From NCBI RefSeq assembly GCF_947623445.1, contig NC_135241.1, positions 6,946,501 to 7,010,500 of the forward strand: a DNA stretch of 64,000 bases, in the 5' to 3' direction. The notes beneath the pieces were generated by a model, which ran no database searches, was not told the DNA's origin, and was given only the letters and a program-made list of their open reading frames with translations. Within the stretch, counting starts at the first letter, position 1, and the number at the start of each line of letters is the position of its first letter. Below are positions 13,801-26,015 of the stretch, piece after piece. This DNA is from Clavelina lepadiformis. Taxonomy: Eukaryota > Chordata > Ascidiacea > Aplousobranchia > Clavelinidae. A program made the position numbers and the translations under genes.

Positions 13801-15324
13801 TTTTGCCAAAATATTTCTATTTGCATATACTTCTTGTCTTAGAATTCCGGTTATATAAATAATTTAAATAAAACTATTTAGTTTTCACACCAAACAATTC
13901 TGCAGATAGTGACTAACAATCTTGGATCTTTGAATGGCATGTACCATTTGGTGGAAATAAAGGAATCGCTGGAAAATCAAAGAGACGGGTTTCTCAACTT
14001 GATGTCAGCATCGGGTGGTGCACGTTCTCACACGTACACAATTTTACGGGAATTTGACGATGTGAGTATATTGAGAATTGGTATTTACAAGACTGTGTTT
14101 GTTTTCTACACGCTTGCAATACATTACTCGTATGAATATACGTCGGAAGTTTAACCTCAGTGCAGGAGTGTAAGTTTTTAATGTTTTTTATGTAAAGGTA
14201 ACATATCCAGGTTTATTTGACATGCTCCGTAAAAACGGCCGGTTCACTGTACATCTCAATCTCGACCCGAACAACATAATAACAACTGGATGCTTATTTT
14301 GTTACAACGCTCGCCTTATTTCTATTTATGTTGAATTAACAGGCTTAGCACAACCCAATGGAGTTCCGTCCCGGTTTGTTTTATATAAGAGTTTTTCCAT
14401 GTTTTCAGGCTTTTAAAGATATTTTAATTGTTATTCCTATGCAATATTTTTTGTGAAAATTAATTACAAATGTTCTATTAAATTAAATATAAATACATCT
14501 GAAATATAAAATTCATATAAATAAAATATCGATAAATTTCTTATAAATATTTTGTAAAGTCATGTATGTTTGTTTATTTTTATTCTAGTATTTATGTGAA
14601 AGTTTCTCACATGGGCGACTCCTACTTTTTACTTCCACATGCAAATGAAAAAGACGCTGTTGTACATTTCCAACAAAAACCAGACGACGTTGATGGTGGT
14701 CACGTGATATTTTTCAATAGGAATAAGTTTGCTACTTCAGTGACAGATCCAGTGTTACGTGAAAAGTTTCAACAATCAGTAAATTACACGAAAACTCTTA
14801 TGCTGACTTTACGCAAAGCAAATTGACTTAATACATTTTTGATATTTTTCGAACGATTATGTGCTAATTTTTTTAAATTGACAAGCTTAATTTAGAAAAG
14901 GCTAAAAAGTTTGTTTTGACAGGGAGGAAATAGATTCTGTCAAGATTACAACAGTGCACAAGACTTCTTCGGTGGCCAGCTGTGTAAGAGTCCGTATGCT
15001 ACTTATGCCATCACCATTCCAAGAAGCCAGTCACTACCCTGCAACCGTCACGTTTCTGGGACAAATTGCCGAGAACTGGACTTTACAAGGCAAGATTTTG
15101 TTATTTTGTTTGACCATCTTTCTACGCATTGGACAACTTGCCTTCATTTAGATAATTTACTTGTACTAACTTGCCATGATTATATCTTAGTTTGCAATAT
15201 CCATTTCAGGTTTAAGAAAGTTCGAATATTTATGAAAGCCAGAGCTTGGAGTGATTATGTTGCTCCACGAAACTCAAGATCTGTGAGAGTTTATCGTGAT
15301 CAATCATCTTCGCTCCTGGATTAA
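4856..15324 (+). CDS. Large secreted Gly-rich / coiled-coil protein of unknown family, copy 1 (20 exons)
   Basis: Function unknown. Exons: 4856-5103, 5367-5529, 7234-7395, 10585-10699, 10841-11021, 11084-11243, 11331-11531, 11602-11763, 11838-12044, 12142-12261, 12338-12414, 12500-12662, 12931-13029, 13222-13343, 13567-13690, 13906-14061, 14198-14373, 14589-14778, 14923-15089, 15210-15324. They join to 3108 nt, 1035 residues, with no internal stop. Residues 1-22 form a signal peptide (hydrophobic core LLFVGLALLICV). About 23-190 looks beta-rich. About 192-343 is Gly-rich with short Gly-X-Y runs (GEDGGNGRTGDRGHKG) and Cys. About 344-800 is mostly helical and charged, with a hydrophobic stretch near 545-560. 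About 821-1035 is beta-rich with paired Cys. Two introns appear to use GC donors (12045 and 15090); the second could also be read through in frame. Unlike copies 2 and 3, the signal peptide and first mature segment share one exon. Exon borders are supported by alignment to copies 2 and 3, not by transcripts. Confidence 0.85.
6136..6768. mobile_element. Fold-back element with long AT-rich inverted arms, in copy 1 intron 2
   Basis: The left arm starts ATTGTGGCGGACACG; the right arm ends CGTGTCGGCCTCTATT, its imperfect reverse complement. The pairing extends inward for more than 100 bases as a T-rich left arm and an A-rich right arm (GTTTGTTGTTAATTTTG against a complementary CAAAATTATCAAACAAA). 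There is no coding sequence. A related terminus lies at about 28200-28284. No clear target duplication was found. Confidence 0.6.
8243..8545. mobile_element. hAT-like MITE in copy 1 intron 3
   Basis: The termini CAGGGGTTCTTAAACTTTTT and AGTTTAAGAACCACTG are inverted repeats of the CAGNGGTTCT type common in hAT elements. Inside are C-rich motifs such as CGCCCCCC near both ends. No open frame encodes a transposase. The 8-base target duplication is not clear. It lies in the 3.2-kb intron 7396-10584, in which I recognise nothing else. Confidence 0.7.
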
Positions 15325-16003
15325 TATACCACGATGCTTCAAAGATATTGAATTTTGTGACAAACTTACTTCTTTCTGCGTACCAACTAATCCTGACTCT
15401 CTGTCAGATTTATTAGCATTATAACCATAGGTATATCATGTAACTTACTTCGTAACAATTTTGCTAATGATTTCTGTAAATGAAAATAATTTCATGAACT
15501 GAATAAAATATATTGAAATTAGTTTAAATAGCAGTTGTTTACAAAGTATAGAGTTGTACCTTCGACTCGAGTTTGCTTAAATACTTACCACTTTTAGAAC
15601 TATTTTCAAACTTGCGTTAAGCAAACACATACAGTCAACAGGACATTTTCGAAACACTTTCTACTCACGGCTGTCGCAGCTACACTCTTCACTATATTGT
15701 ATGTGTACATGGAAAATGTTGTATAGGCCTGAAAGTTACGCTTTCAAAATGTATACGAAAATACATGACGTTGTGCTTACCAGACTTAGATACGTGCAAA
15801 TGCGGAAGCTAGTAAGGATCAACTTCTGGCAACTAATTAGGATTTAAGTGATATTTTATATCAACATCGATTACTTCTATTTTACTTATTACTGAAAAAT
15901 GTGACGTACTTCTGCTATCGCGTAAATGCCCAACCAATCTGAAGCGAACTTATACGGAAAGATGGTGGGTAGAAGTAAACCATATTTGTTTGTGGTCATA
16001 TAG
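15325..16003. other. Copy 1 3' untranslated region and downstream spacer
   Basis: An AATAAA polyadenylation signal lies at 15502-15507, about 180 bases after the stop codon, in the context GAATAAAATATATTG. Nothing else was recognised up to the start of the duplicated flank at 16004. Confidence 0.6.
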
Positions 16004-16771
16004 GCAAACATCTGTTATGTCAGTAAGAATAAAATGTTCGTCATTAGTTCACGTTCCGATTTCATAAAGCTTAGTGTGTTCCAAGATTGTATTGCAGAAA
16101 GTGTGAAATAACAAAACTGCTTAAAGTGATGAAACTTTATAGAACAATGGAAAGTTATTTCTTTAACCTGAATGTAAATCGCTTATATCAGCAACATTTT
16201 GTGAAAGACAGAGACTTTGAAATCTGCCAAACTGTAAACATGTCAGCAGTTATTACAGCACATTCTTATTTCATGTAATCCAGAATGCTGGTGTTATTAG
16301 TGTTCGAGTATGAGTGTTGTCTAACACTCAATTATTTCAAATGCATTCCATTGTGTTATTGTAATTCTTTCATACCAAAGATGTTTTACACCTGGCAAGT
16401 TTAAGTTAAAAGTCTTTAGATATGCTATAGCAGCTATACCATGCTACATTATATAGCATGCTATAGGCAACATTGTAAATAGACATGTTTCTTTACTGAA
16501 CACAGTTGACATTGCCATTCGGTTACTGTTGGATGACTTCAAAATGCCTGTTTCGTGGTTTAAGCGGTCAGTACCCTTCCTAAAGAGATCTACATGTTAC
16601 TGGTTCCAAAAAGGCAAAGCTTGTCTAGGAACAAACATATTCTGTCTTAAATGTGAAGATAACTTATGGTTAGGTCTGTTTAGAAAAGAATCAGTATAAG
16701 ATGAAATGTTTGGATGACAACTGTTAGGTAAAGCTAAACACTCACTTGTTATTCACTGATTTGTCAAATAT
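16004..16771. repeat. Duplicated spacer between copy 1 and copy 2, paralogous to 31738-32555
   Basis: This block and 31738-32555 share ordered segments: TTATGTCAGTAAGAATAAAA, GTGTGAAATAACAAAACTGC, ATCAGCAACATTTTGT, TTCGGTTACTGTTGGATGAC and GTTAGGTAAAGCTAAACACT. They differ by scattered substitutions and indels. In the second locus the block follows the copy-1 relic and precedes copy 3, mirroring its place here between copy 1 and copy 2. It marks the extent of the larger duplication. No gene is evident in it. Confidence 0.75.
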
Positions 16772-17684
16772 TCTCTACTTAGTCGTACTTAGTCGTAGTT
16801 AAAGTAGATTATTTGTCACTTGTTATGTGTTGTAAATGTCATAATTTTAAATAAATTCATAAAACTTAATGTAAATTTGAATAAAGTGATACAAATTCAA
16901 AGAATTTCATGTAAATTCTGAAAAATACTGCAACTTTAAACAAAATCCAGATAAAAGCAAAAAATTTTAAAAAAATTCTTAAACATTCAAAAATATAATT
17001 TGGAATAATTTTGAACAAAGTCGATTAATTGACTAATTAATTATACTTGGATTTTGCCAAATTTTTATAAAATACAGATTTTCAATATTCGTAAAACAAA
17101 CAGTCTTAATTAAAGCATTATCAATCGGCGGACAATTAATTAATGTTTGCTAAATTACATGACCGATTAATCGTTTTAATAAATAATAATCGGTCATTAC
17201 TAAATGAGACGATTATACGGGCTCATGCAATTCTGAATATTATAAAGGTTGACACGAACGAATCCCGAATATATCCGTATCAGCACCTAATGTTAAAATT
17301 TCAACAAAAGTTGCCAAATCTTGCTGGTAACGTGACGTAATTGCTAAAATTTAATGATCAAACGGTGACATAAAAAGCAAATTCGTAAGATAAATGACCT
17401 TCAGCAAAAAATATTGACTGTAATTCAGCTTTAGCAAGGACAGTAGAGCAATTGTTAGCATTAGTGTTAGCTCGAATCTTCCACACAGGCGATATTTGGC
17501 GAATCTATTCGGACTTGAGTTCTTATAAAGTATAGACCCATTCATAAAATGCTACATGGGACAATATTAATTAAAAGGTAATCGATTCATTAAGTTTTAC
17601 AGCCTACCGAATCTTATTCGTTATGAGAGTTTTGAGAATCTCTATTTTACGAAAGTTTTATAACATGCCAAAAAAACTTTTTTT
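16772..17684. other. AT-rich spacer upstream of copy 2
   Basis: Low-complexity AT-rich DNA with ATTAATTAA-like palindromic patches near 17020-17190; similar patches occur upstream of copy 3 near 32685-32840. The open frames here are not supported by similarity or splice context. Confidence 0.4.
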
Positions 17685-17721
17685 TGACGTTTTTTTATAA
17701 ACAGTGAATAAGAGTAAAAGT
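17685..17721 (+). promoter_or_regulatory. Conserved block before the copy 2 start codon: TATA-like or splice-acceptor site
   Basis: A TGACGT motif (17685-17690), a T-run, TATAAA (17696-17701) and CAG (17702-17704) lie just before the ATG at 17722. The block is nearly identical in front of copy 3 (33306-33341). TATAAA about 20 bases before the ATG is too close for an ordinary TATA box with a 5' UTR. The pyrimidine run plus CAG could instead be a trans-splicing (outron) or 5'-UTR intron acceptor. The sequence alone does not decide. Confidence 0.4.
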
Positions 17722-20700
17722 ATGAAAAAATTAAAACATTTACTTGTTGTGATGTTGTTGCTGCCTGCTGGATTAACAATGGCAAACAAAATCGAAGGTG
17801 AGTCACAGAATAAAGATATAATATAAGAGGTATGTGTATAGTAATAGATCCTGTTTAAGTTCATGTTTATTTGTTTAATGTATGTTGTTAATTTTTGCAA
17901 ATACAATTCAAGAATAACCACATACTTTATAATTGGAGAATTAAACAAACATACAGTCAACATAAGGTTGGCTTCCGAGTGGTTTAAAAATAAAGGAATA
18001 CTCAAACCTTTCATATAAGTTATGTACACTTTTTCAATTTCATAAATATTATGTTTGTTCATCGATTACAGAAACATCGCTAGGAGATAATAGCCTCATC
18101 TCCTACAATATACCTCCAGTTACCTGGCTAAATTCTCCGACCGTTACCAAGATTTCTGAATACCAATTTGACATTTTTGGAAGAGAAATTCACTTCAGTG
18201 TAGTTAATCAACAATTACACGAAGTTACAAAAGGGTGAATTAACAATTGTGCGAGAATAGTTTATTGTTAATTGATAGCTTCATATGAATCCAAGAAACG
18301 ATGCATTTATCTGCTACATATAATAACCATGAATTGTAAGCAATCTTTTGTGTTAAAATCGAAATGCGAATGCAAAAAAACTCATATGCAAAAATGTCTT
18401 TATTTAGTCAGTTTCCAGTCAAACAAACAACAGAAACTGAGTCTCATTATGAAGTTACCCTTCGAGGGGATTGTGTCTACCTTGACGATGACGTCACTTT
18501 GCAGGGACTTAAAAAACTAAGAGTTCATGCAAGGAAATTTGTATCAAATGGCCAAACTTTGACACTTCAGGTGAAATGACATTACTCATAGTTCAGTAAA
18601 GCCAGTTTTCAATTGCTAAATTTAGTGAAAATAAGACACTTTTATGTAATTGGTTTCCGTAGGTTTTTAAGTAAACTTATCTTCTTAACTTATCACAAAC
18701 GTTTTGGAATGTATACCATTAGCTTAATAATAAGTTAAAAATAGGCACCACAAGTTTGCCACCAGTTTGATTTCTTGGGAAGATGTTCCTTTCTTGGAAA
18801 AGCTGGAGAGTCGTCAAATGGCGCTGATGGGAAACCCGGTATTGCAAGTCCCCTGGTTGAAATTAATGTTCAAAGAGTCGAGGGCAATATAGAAATTATA
18901 AGTGAGGTAATACAATAAATTATGTTCTGAGACGTTTCCAGCGATAAAACGTTAAACACTGTATTATCTATGTAACATGTTAAACGCTGAAAACACTACC
19001 ACGTATAATTTCATAATATCTGTCGCAAAAACTAATCATTTAAAGGGATCCGACGGGAATAGAGGGGAAGACGGTGGCGATGGACGAGACGGAGAGGATG
19101 GAGAAGAGGGAAGATCTCTAGATACGAAAGGTTATCCTTGCAGACGTCAAAAGAAACCATCATCAGCATGGAGCTTACGAAGATGTGACGATAAAATAGG
19201 TACGATTTTCAACAATACAATAGATAATAGGCCTAATCAATAATAAATAATTGCATTTGAAAATTGTTTAATGTTTCAAGCAAAGGATGGTTTTAGAAAC
19301 ATTATACTTCGGAATACACAAAATTTGTTATAAAAGCAAATACCGCACAACTCATAAACAAAGCAATAAAAATTCAACCATCACGTATGCCTTAAACACA
19401 GGTGATCCTGGTTCACATGGTGGAAATGGTGAAAATGGACGCAGAGCTGGACATTCTGGAAGTGGTGGAGATTCCAAAAAAATAACACTCAACACTAAAT
19501 ATATTTTTGGATCCTTCAAAGTGACTCAACGCTCTGGTAATGGGGGACTCCCAGCTATACACGGACATGGTGGAAGAGAAAGGTAAAAGTTGTCATAACA
19601 TATCACCAACATTGCTGGTTTTCAGATGTTGTTGCTTGTAACTGCTTTGTACGTGATAGTTACGGTGGAGAAGGAGGTTGTGGCTTAGAATGTTATCACG
19701 TTTGCGGTGGGGCCGGCCGTGTTTGGAGGTGTGCATGTAACACACGTGGACAAGATTGCAGCGATGAAAACCGAGGAGAACGCGGTAATTCTGGTGAAGA
19801 AGGAATAGATGGGGCCATATTATACCCACCCCCAAACAAGGTTTTTCAAAATGAAAAGCAAATTCCAAATTGCAAAATCAAAAATTCCTGGTTTTGAAAA
19901 AAACTTATGGAAAGTTTTGTATTAAATAAACACTGTACTTGCCATCATTACAGGGACATGATGGTATTGTGGAGAAATCCAGTTTACGCAAAGTCGAGAG
20001 TTTAAAGCAATGGTTTGTTGATGACAAGGATTTGCTACAACTCATTCACCGCCGAGGAGAGTTGCTTTTCCAAAAAAACAAAACTGATAAAGCACTTGAA
20101 ACTTTTTCGTTTTTGACGTCAGTGACGAATCAGGGATCTTCTTTCCATCAGCAGGTAAACAAATGATTAGACAAAAATATCTTTGCTACGCTTTCCATTT
20201 TTATCGCATATTGCAAGGTGTAATTTTTAGCGTATAATTTAAGGTGTTACTGCGAAAAAGTGCTCTTGAACAAGGATTTGATTTCTATGGCAACAGCGAT
20301 AAGTATGCTCCTAATTTGGGATGGAAGTATTTGAGAAGAAGAGTAACTAGATTAATCACGTCTGGCAAAATCTACGAAACGTCTTATAATTCTGTGAAAA
20401 ACAAGGTTTGGTTAAAACTTTCAAGTGCTATAAATCAAATATAGTGCATTAAAACAACACTTTACTTCAAACGTGTGTATTATAAGCTATATCCTGCTTC
20501 ATATAAGGTAGCATTGCATTGAAACCATATCAATTACACGCATATTTATGTGCTTTGAACTTCTAGATTAATAATGCGAAACTAGCCGCTGAGACACTGC
20601 GTGATGCAGCAAACATCAACATAGCACGATCAAAGCGGAAACTACGATACGAACGATCTGATCTAAGAAGTGAAAGAACTGTTTATTTGAAATCCTTAAG

Positions 20701-23700
20701 GCAGCTCGAAAAAACTATGAAAAAAGAACAGCGAGAAATTAAACGCCTCCTGCCCAAAGTTATACAAGAACATGTACGACAAGTTTTTTGGAATAATTCA
20801 GACTTATTTATAAAACCTAAAAATCAGTTGAAATTCCATTAATATATTGATTGTTTCTAGAATCAAGAAGAGAGACGACGACAGGAATCGATCATTTTAG
20901 ATTTCTTCAGCGCATTGCTTGGTTTCCCCTCGGCCTATAAAGGAAGTAATCCACAACTGGCTTTTGACAGCGCCAGAAAAGTGAGGGTTTATGTTTATTG
21001 TATTGTATTGTTTATTTTTCCCTATTAACTGTGCGGATTGAAAGTTAGGATACTAACCGTTGTAGTTATCGCTCAATAAAACACATGATCACAAACAATT
21101 AACGAGCAGCAACAAGCAGTTTTTCTTCAATGACCAGCGATGCGATGGCTGAGTCTTAATAAGAGGTAAAGCGCTTTCCACACATATGATTGGTCTGGGT
21201 TTCAATTCCTGGCCGGGACATTAGACGATTTAAAATTGAAACTTGTTACGCTTTCTGGTCATGTGGCTCGACGTTATGATCGAGAGTTACCAGCACAAAC
21301 ACAGAGCTACCAGTGGACTATTGTACCTTGCTGTTGCTACTTGTAGCTTGTGTGGCCTTAAAGCTTCGAAGACGAAAGTGCGTCTTTTCAATACGCAAAA
21401 ATAACTTTGACTTCGTTAAATATATAATGTTTCATATTTAAGTCATCATGCAGTTCGTAATTTGTTTCGCAGATTTTCCAAATATTTGAAAGCAATCCAG
21501 GATGCTCTGTACCAACGTTGAATGAAGCCAAAGCTACTCTACAAATGAGGTTTACTGTTTTAATTTAGTTTGAGTGGATTTGAAATTAAAGCGGTTTCTC
21601 TTCAGATTAGATTTCGCATTTCACTACGAAAACAATAAGCGTTTGAAACTGTCTCAGATGAACACATCTGCTGCTGTTCCCATAATAATGAGTAGTAATC
21701 TAGCTAAAAGCAGAGGAAAACTCCTGCAAGAGTTTAGTTGTTTGCTGGATAAAGAAGGAAGAAGCAATTCGGTACTTGTAGATTTTTTATTTTTTTACTT
21801 TAAAAAAAAATTTGAATGAAACTATTGTTAGATTTCCAAGCTTTGAGTTCGGTTTGGCAAACAAAGCAAAGAAGGAGCTTTCTTGTGTCTACAAACAAAT
21901 CATGCAGCATCTACGATGTATTAGACCTAAATTACGGTTTTAAATATTGGAAATGAAAGTCGAAATTAAAAATTGAAACATTCAACTCTTTTTCACAGGT
22001 GAAGAGTTTAAAAAGAATTTTGGATGACTTTTTTCGTGACGGAGACTTTCGCATATCTCTCATCAATAAATTAATCAATTTCGATCTACAGATTAAGGTA
22101 GAATATGACAACAGATGGTTGTACTATACCTGGTATTTTCAGGTTATTTCAACCATAACATTTTTGTTTTCTAAAAACTTTTTCATACAATTTTGTTTGA
22201 CCGTAATCTCAGCATAAAAATATCATAATTTTTACAAATACATATTGGTTGTAATGGCCATATTTAAGTAAATGCATTTTTTAAAAAAAATATTGAAAAA
22301 ATGCCCATACCTTGTCTTAGACAGTCTTTGGTTACTTTGCAGCAAGTTTCTTATCAAATTGGCTTGCTAAGAGAATGGAAAAACGCAGTTGATACAATAG
22401 TGCAATTATCAACAAACAATATTCCGATGACAATTAAACAAACATTTACTGATTTGCTTTACAGGTAAGTAGCCTGGAACTTCCTTGCAGTGTAGTCTTA
22501 ATGATGTGTAAATTATTTTCATACTTTTACAGCGTATACGAACAAAACGAAGCAACAATTATACGATCCTTGTATGAGCTCGCTAAAGGTTATCAATTTA
22601 TGAGTTTGTGGAAATTTGACGCATTGAAAAACTACGTGAATGCATATGGAGATCAAGTATGTAGAAACAGTCAAAATAAATTATACAGGTCTATAAAAAA
22701 ACTGTTTTCTCTGGTCTTGGATTTTAATTAAATCAAGGTCGCTGAATTCAAAAATGAAATCAGATTTTTTCCATCACATCAGGTTTTTAAACTATCAAAG
22801 GTGGTGTTAGTTACACAATCAGCTGTTTTAGGCATGCAGCTTCAACTATAAGATCAGCATTTCTGTACCATATCGACTTTATTATCTACTTTCCTATTAA
22901 TATTTCTCTATACTTTTCTATTAATATTTCTCTATATGAACAGATTTACCAAGAGCAAAAAATGTTATTTCAGTTATGGCATCTAGCAAACGAAGAAAGT
23001 GTTGCCATGATCCTGATATGTTTTCCTATATTTGTGGTTGTTTTACTTTGGCTTCACAAAGACTATCATGGCATTTATAAAAAAACTATTATCTCGCCTA
23101 CTTTAAGGGTGAAGTTAGGTGACCAATATAAAGCTGGGCACCACATAAGGTTTGCAAAACTAGTGTGGAAAGTGTAAGATGTTGGACTCAGGGAAAGACG
23201 TACATCTTAACTATGGAATACCAATGATTTAGAAATAGCAAACAAATCACAACAATGACTTTTATTTCTGTCTTGTTAACATTAAGGGGTATAATAATAT
23301 CAAGCACTTTTTGAAATATTCCAGCCATGGTTATTCTATACGACCGGTTCCTCATAGTGATCATTAGGGCAACCAAAAGTCAATATGGGCAATTTTTTTA
23401 CCTGCTCAGAATGCTATGAAACAAGCACAAAACAAATTTCAGCTTTGTACGACGTGTGGTATAGAAGTTATTAGGTCAGATAAAGTCAAAATGTTACGTT
23501 AGGTCAAAATACGGTCAAATGGTTTCGTTAGGTCTTTTTTTAGGTCAAAATCTATTAAACTTGTAATTTTGTAACCATTTTGTAATATTATTCTTCCGTT
23601 TTTCTCTTTTCTTGTACCGCAAACAATTCCAGTCCCGCAAATTTTACTTAGAACCAAAGCCACAAAGACAGGGAAGGCTTTTCAGCGCGTTTGGTGACGT

Positions 23701-26015
23701 CACGATGTGACGGCATTGCATTTGAAACTGGAAGTTGTCAATCTTAATACCCAGAAACGAAAAAAAAGTCAACACTAGAAAAGCATTTTGTCATTTTTAA
23801 ATGAAGCTTTAGATTAGAAAGTTGCTGTAGACAGTGTAGAGACTATCAGTATAGCGTTTTTCAAAATGAGGTCAAACTTTAAACGTTTTAGGTCAAAATG
23901 AGGTCAAAATTTGCAAATTTTAAGGTCAAAATTTAAAATTTTTAGGTCAAAAAACTGGTTGCCCTAGTGATCATATACCAGTACCTACCTTTATAAATTT
24001 GCCACAACTTAAATATGAAGGTATGGTTTCATCGTTAGATCGTTCCGACTACTATTGGAATTCACTGAGAGATGTTCCCTGTACGAAGAGGTGGGCAGTC
24101 GGTATTTTGAAAGTACCGTCGGTAACGGTACCGGTACTTGGCAAAAAATGTACCATTTAAAAAAATATTTCGGTACTATGCCTCTACTCTGTACCGGTAC
24201 TTTTTGTACGACGGATCATGTTGCAAGTGTAATTTTCACCGATATAATGAAGCGCTAAAATTGGCACTAAGCTTTAATTAAAATGAAGTTTTAAAAACAT
24301 ACTTCTCAAAACCTTGAAGTTATCATTTTAAAAGAACCGAGTACCGTGACCGACTGATATTTTTTGAATAAAGTACAGTAACTCGGTACAGGAATTCGGT
24401 ACTTTTGGAAAAAAGTACCATTGGTACCGGTGTCGGTTCCGAAAAAGTACCGCGGTACAGTAATTCGATACTATAGTACCGCAGTACTGCCCATCTCTGC
24501 TCATACGGCATTCAAAACAAAATTAGGGTGAGAAAGAAGTTTCGATGTATTTTAGCAACCTAAATGTTTAGCTGAAATGCATTTCCACAGTCCTTAACTT
24601 CCAACCTTGGTTCTCTGAATGGAATGTTTCATTTTGAACAAATCCTGCAAACGTTAGAAGATGATAGAAACAGGTTTCTTAACTTGATATCCACAACTGC
24701 TGGAGCAGGCTCTCACACGTACACAGTGTTAAAAGAACTGGACCAGGTAAGTTTGTTAAGTAAATTCGATCGTGTATAGTACCGTGTTTAGTCTGCATCA
24801 TGACTTTATGTTCAACGGACAACTGAGATGGTGGGTCGTAAGATTGTTAAATTATGTCGAGTAATGTCATGGTTAAGATACTTCAAAGTAGTCACCAACA
24901 TTAATTAAATTAATAGTAACCACCGATATTTATAAACATATCTTAACAGTCATACGTTTTACTCAGGTAACTCATCCTGGTGTGTTTGATCTACTTCATA
25001 AAAAAGGCCGGTTCACAGTTCACCTAAACCTTGACCCAAACATTACCTTAACTACTGGTTGTTCCTCTTGTTATAATGCACGTCTTATTTCAATATACGT
25101 TGAAATAACTGGCTCCGCCCAACCAACAGGCGTTCCATCCCGGTTGGTATAAACATATAGGCAGTAGATTAATCAACAGGCATTTTGCCAGGAATGTCAT
25201 AACAGCTCATGAACATGTGTAAAGTGTTGTCATCAAGCAAAACTTGGTAATGTACTTGAACTGTATGACATAACATTTTCAATCTTTTCTTTCTTGCAGT
25301 GTTTATGTGAAAGTTGCTCACATGGGTGACTCTTATTTTCTACTTCCACTTTCGAACGGAGAAGACACGGTTGTTCATTTTCAACAAAAGCCAGAAAACA
25401 TTGATGGTGGTCACGTGATATTTTTCAATAGGAAACAACTCGTGACTTCAGTGACAGATCTTTCGCTACGTGAAAAGTTTCAACAATCAGTAAGTTGCAT
25501 TTAATACTAATGGAATATGTTTGATCAGTGTTTTGTACATTTCTTGGTTTTAACTTTTTTGTCTACAGTAAATTAAGCATATCTCGATCATTTTATCATA
25601 GTCACATTTTTTAAAACAAAACTTCGTAAGATATTAAACCATACTGCATATAAAGTACAAATATGGATTCAAAGTTTTTATTTAGGAAGGAAATAGATTT
25701 TGCCACGAATACAACAGAGCGCAGGATTTTTTCGGCGGCCAGCTTTGCAAGAGTCCATATGCTAGTTATACTATAACTGTACCAAGAGATCGGACACTTA
25801 ACTGCACACGTCATGTTTCTGGAATGAACTGCGGAGAATTGGATTTTACTAGGTAAGATCTTCTGATGTTTAGTCAATGTTATATATTGTAGGTGGTTTG
25901 ACATGTCTTCCTATGTTTCATATTTCATTTCAGGTTTGAGAAAATAAGAATATTTATGAAGGCCAGAGCTTGGAGTAGTTATGTTACTCCGCCAAACTTG
26001 CAAGCTGCAAACTAA
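17722..26015 (+). CDS. Large secreted Gly-rich / coiled-coil protein of unknown family, copy 2 (21 exons)
   Basis: Function unknown. Exons: 17722-17797, 18072-18234, 18408-18570, 18745-18906, 19046-19199, 19402-19582, 19660-19840, 19954-20154, 20244-20405, 20567-20773, 20861-20980, 21473-21549, 21606-21771, 21999-22097, 22343-22464, 22533-22656, 24591-24746, 24967-25142, 25300-25489, 25686-25852, 25934-26015. They total 3129 nt, 1042 residues, in frame. Exon 1 encodes a signal peptide (MKKLKHLLVVMLLLPAG). Exons 5-7 (about residues 189-360) carry the Gly-rich part with acidic Gly-X-Y runs (GEDGGDGRDGEDGEEG) and a Cys cluster. Exons 8-16 are mainly helical. Exons 17-21 form the beta-rich C-terminal part (YVKVAHMGDSYFLLP and GGQLCKSPYASYTITVPRD). 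Every later exon matches copy 1 in phase. Intron 11 holds a SINE; intron 16 holds two DNA transposons. The protein ends at its C terminus about 11 residues earlier than copy 1. Confidence 0.87.
21131..21365 (+). mobile_element. tRNA-derived SINE-like element in copy 2 intron 11
   Basis: The head (about 21131-21220) has a polymerase III A box-like TGGCTGAGTCTT at 21146-21157 and a B box-like GGTTTCAATTCC at 21198-21209. A non-tRNA body follows. I could not fold it into a proper tRNA, so it is not called a tRNA gene. The same element sits at the same place in copy 3, so it was inserted before copies 2 and 3 separated. The outer borders are approximate. Confidence 0.6.
23357..23974. mobile_element. 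hAT-like transposon inserted in copy 2 intron 16, with an empty site in copy 3
   Basis: The body is 23365-23966 and begins TAGGGCAACC and ends GGTTGCCCTA. GTGATCAT is perfectly duplicated at 23357-23364 and 23967-23974. The inside is rich in GGTCAAAA repeats, as in the element at 219-783. The matching point in copy 3 (about 39070-39082, AATGATCAAATACC) has no insert and a single target site, so the insertion came after the copy 2/copy 3 duplication. No transposase coding was seen. Confidence 0.85.
24087..24498. mobile_element. GGTACCGGTAC-rich inverted-repeat MITE in copy 2 intron 16
   Basis: The ends AGAGGTGGGCAGTCGGTA and AGTACCGCAGTACTGCCCATCTCT are inverted. Between them the sequence is dense in the self-complementary words GGTACCGG and TACCGGTAC. 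This type of GTGGGCAGTAC terminus is known from hAT-like MITEs. It is shared with copy 3 (39192-39604), so it predates that duplication. No coding sequence. Confidence 0.6.

Noticed and set aside
14954..15151. Open frame in copy 1 exon 19 region
   Set aside because: It is the wrong frame of exon 19; the correct frame aligns with copies 2 and 3.
17658..18062. 134-codon open frame on the - strand
   Set aside because: It lies antisense over exon 1 and intron 1 of copy 2, is AT-driven in composition, and has no family resemblance.
21131..21220. tRNA gene
   Set aside because: A and B box-like words are present but no proper cloverleaf or anticodon arm could be made; it is better read as a SINE head.
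24087..24498. CRISPR or regulatory site cluster because of repeated GGTACC words
   Set aside because: The words are unevenly spaced, self-complementary and bounded by inverted ends, as in a MITE; the genome is eukaryotic.
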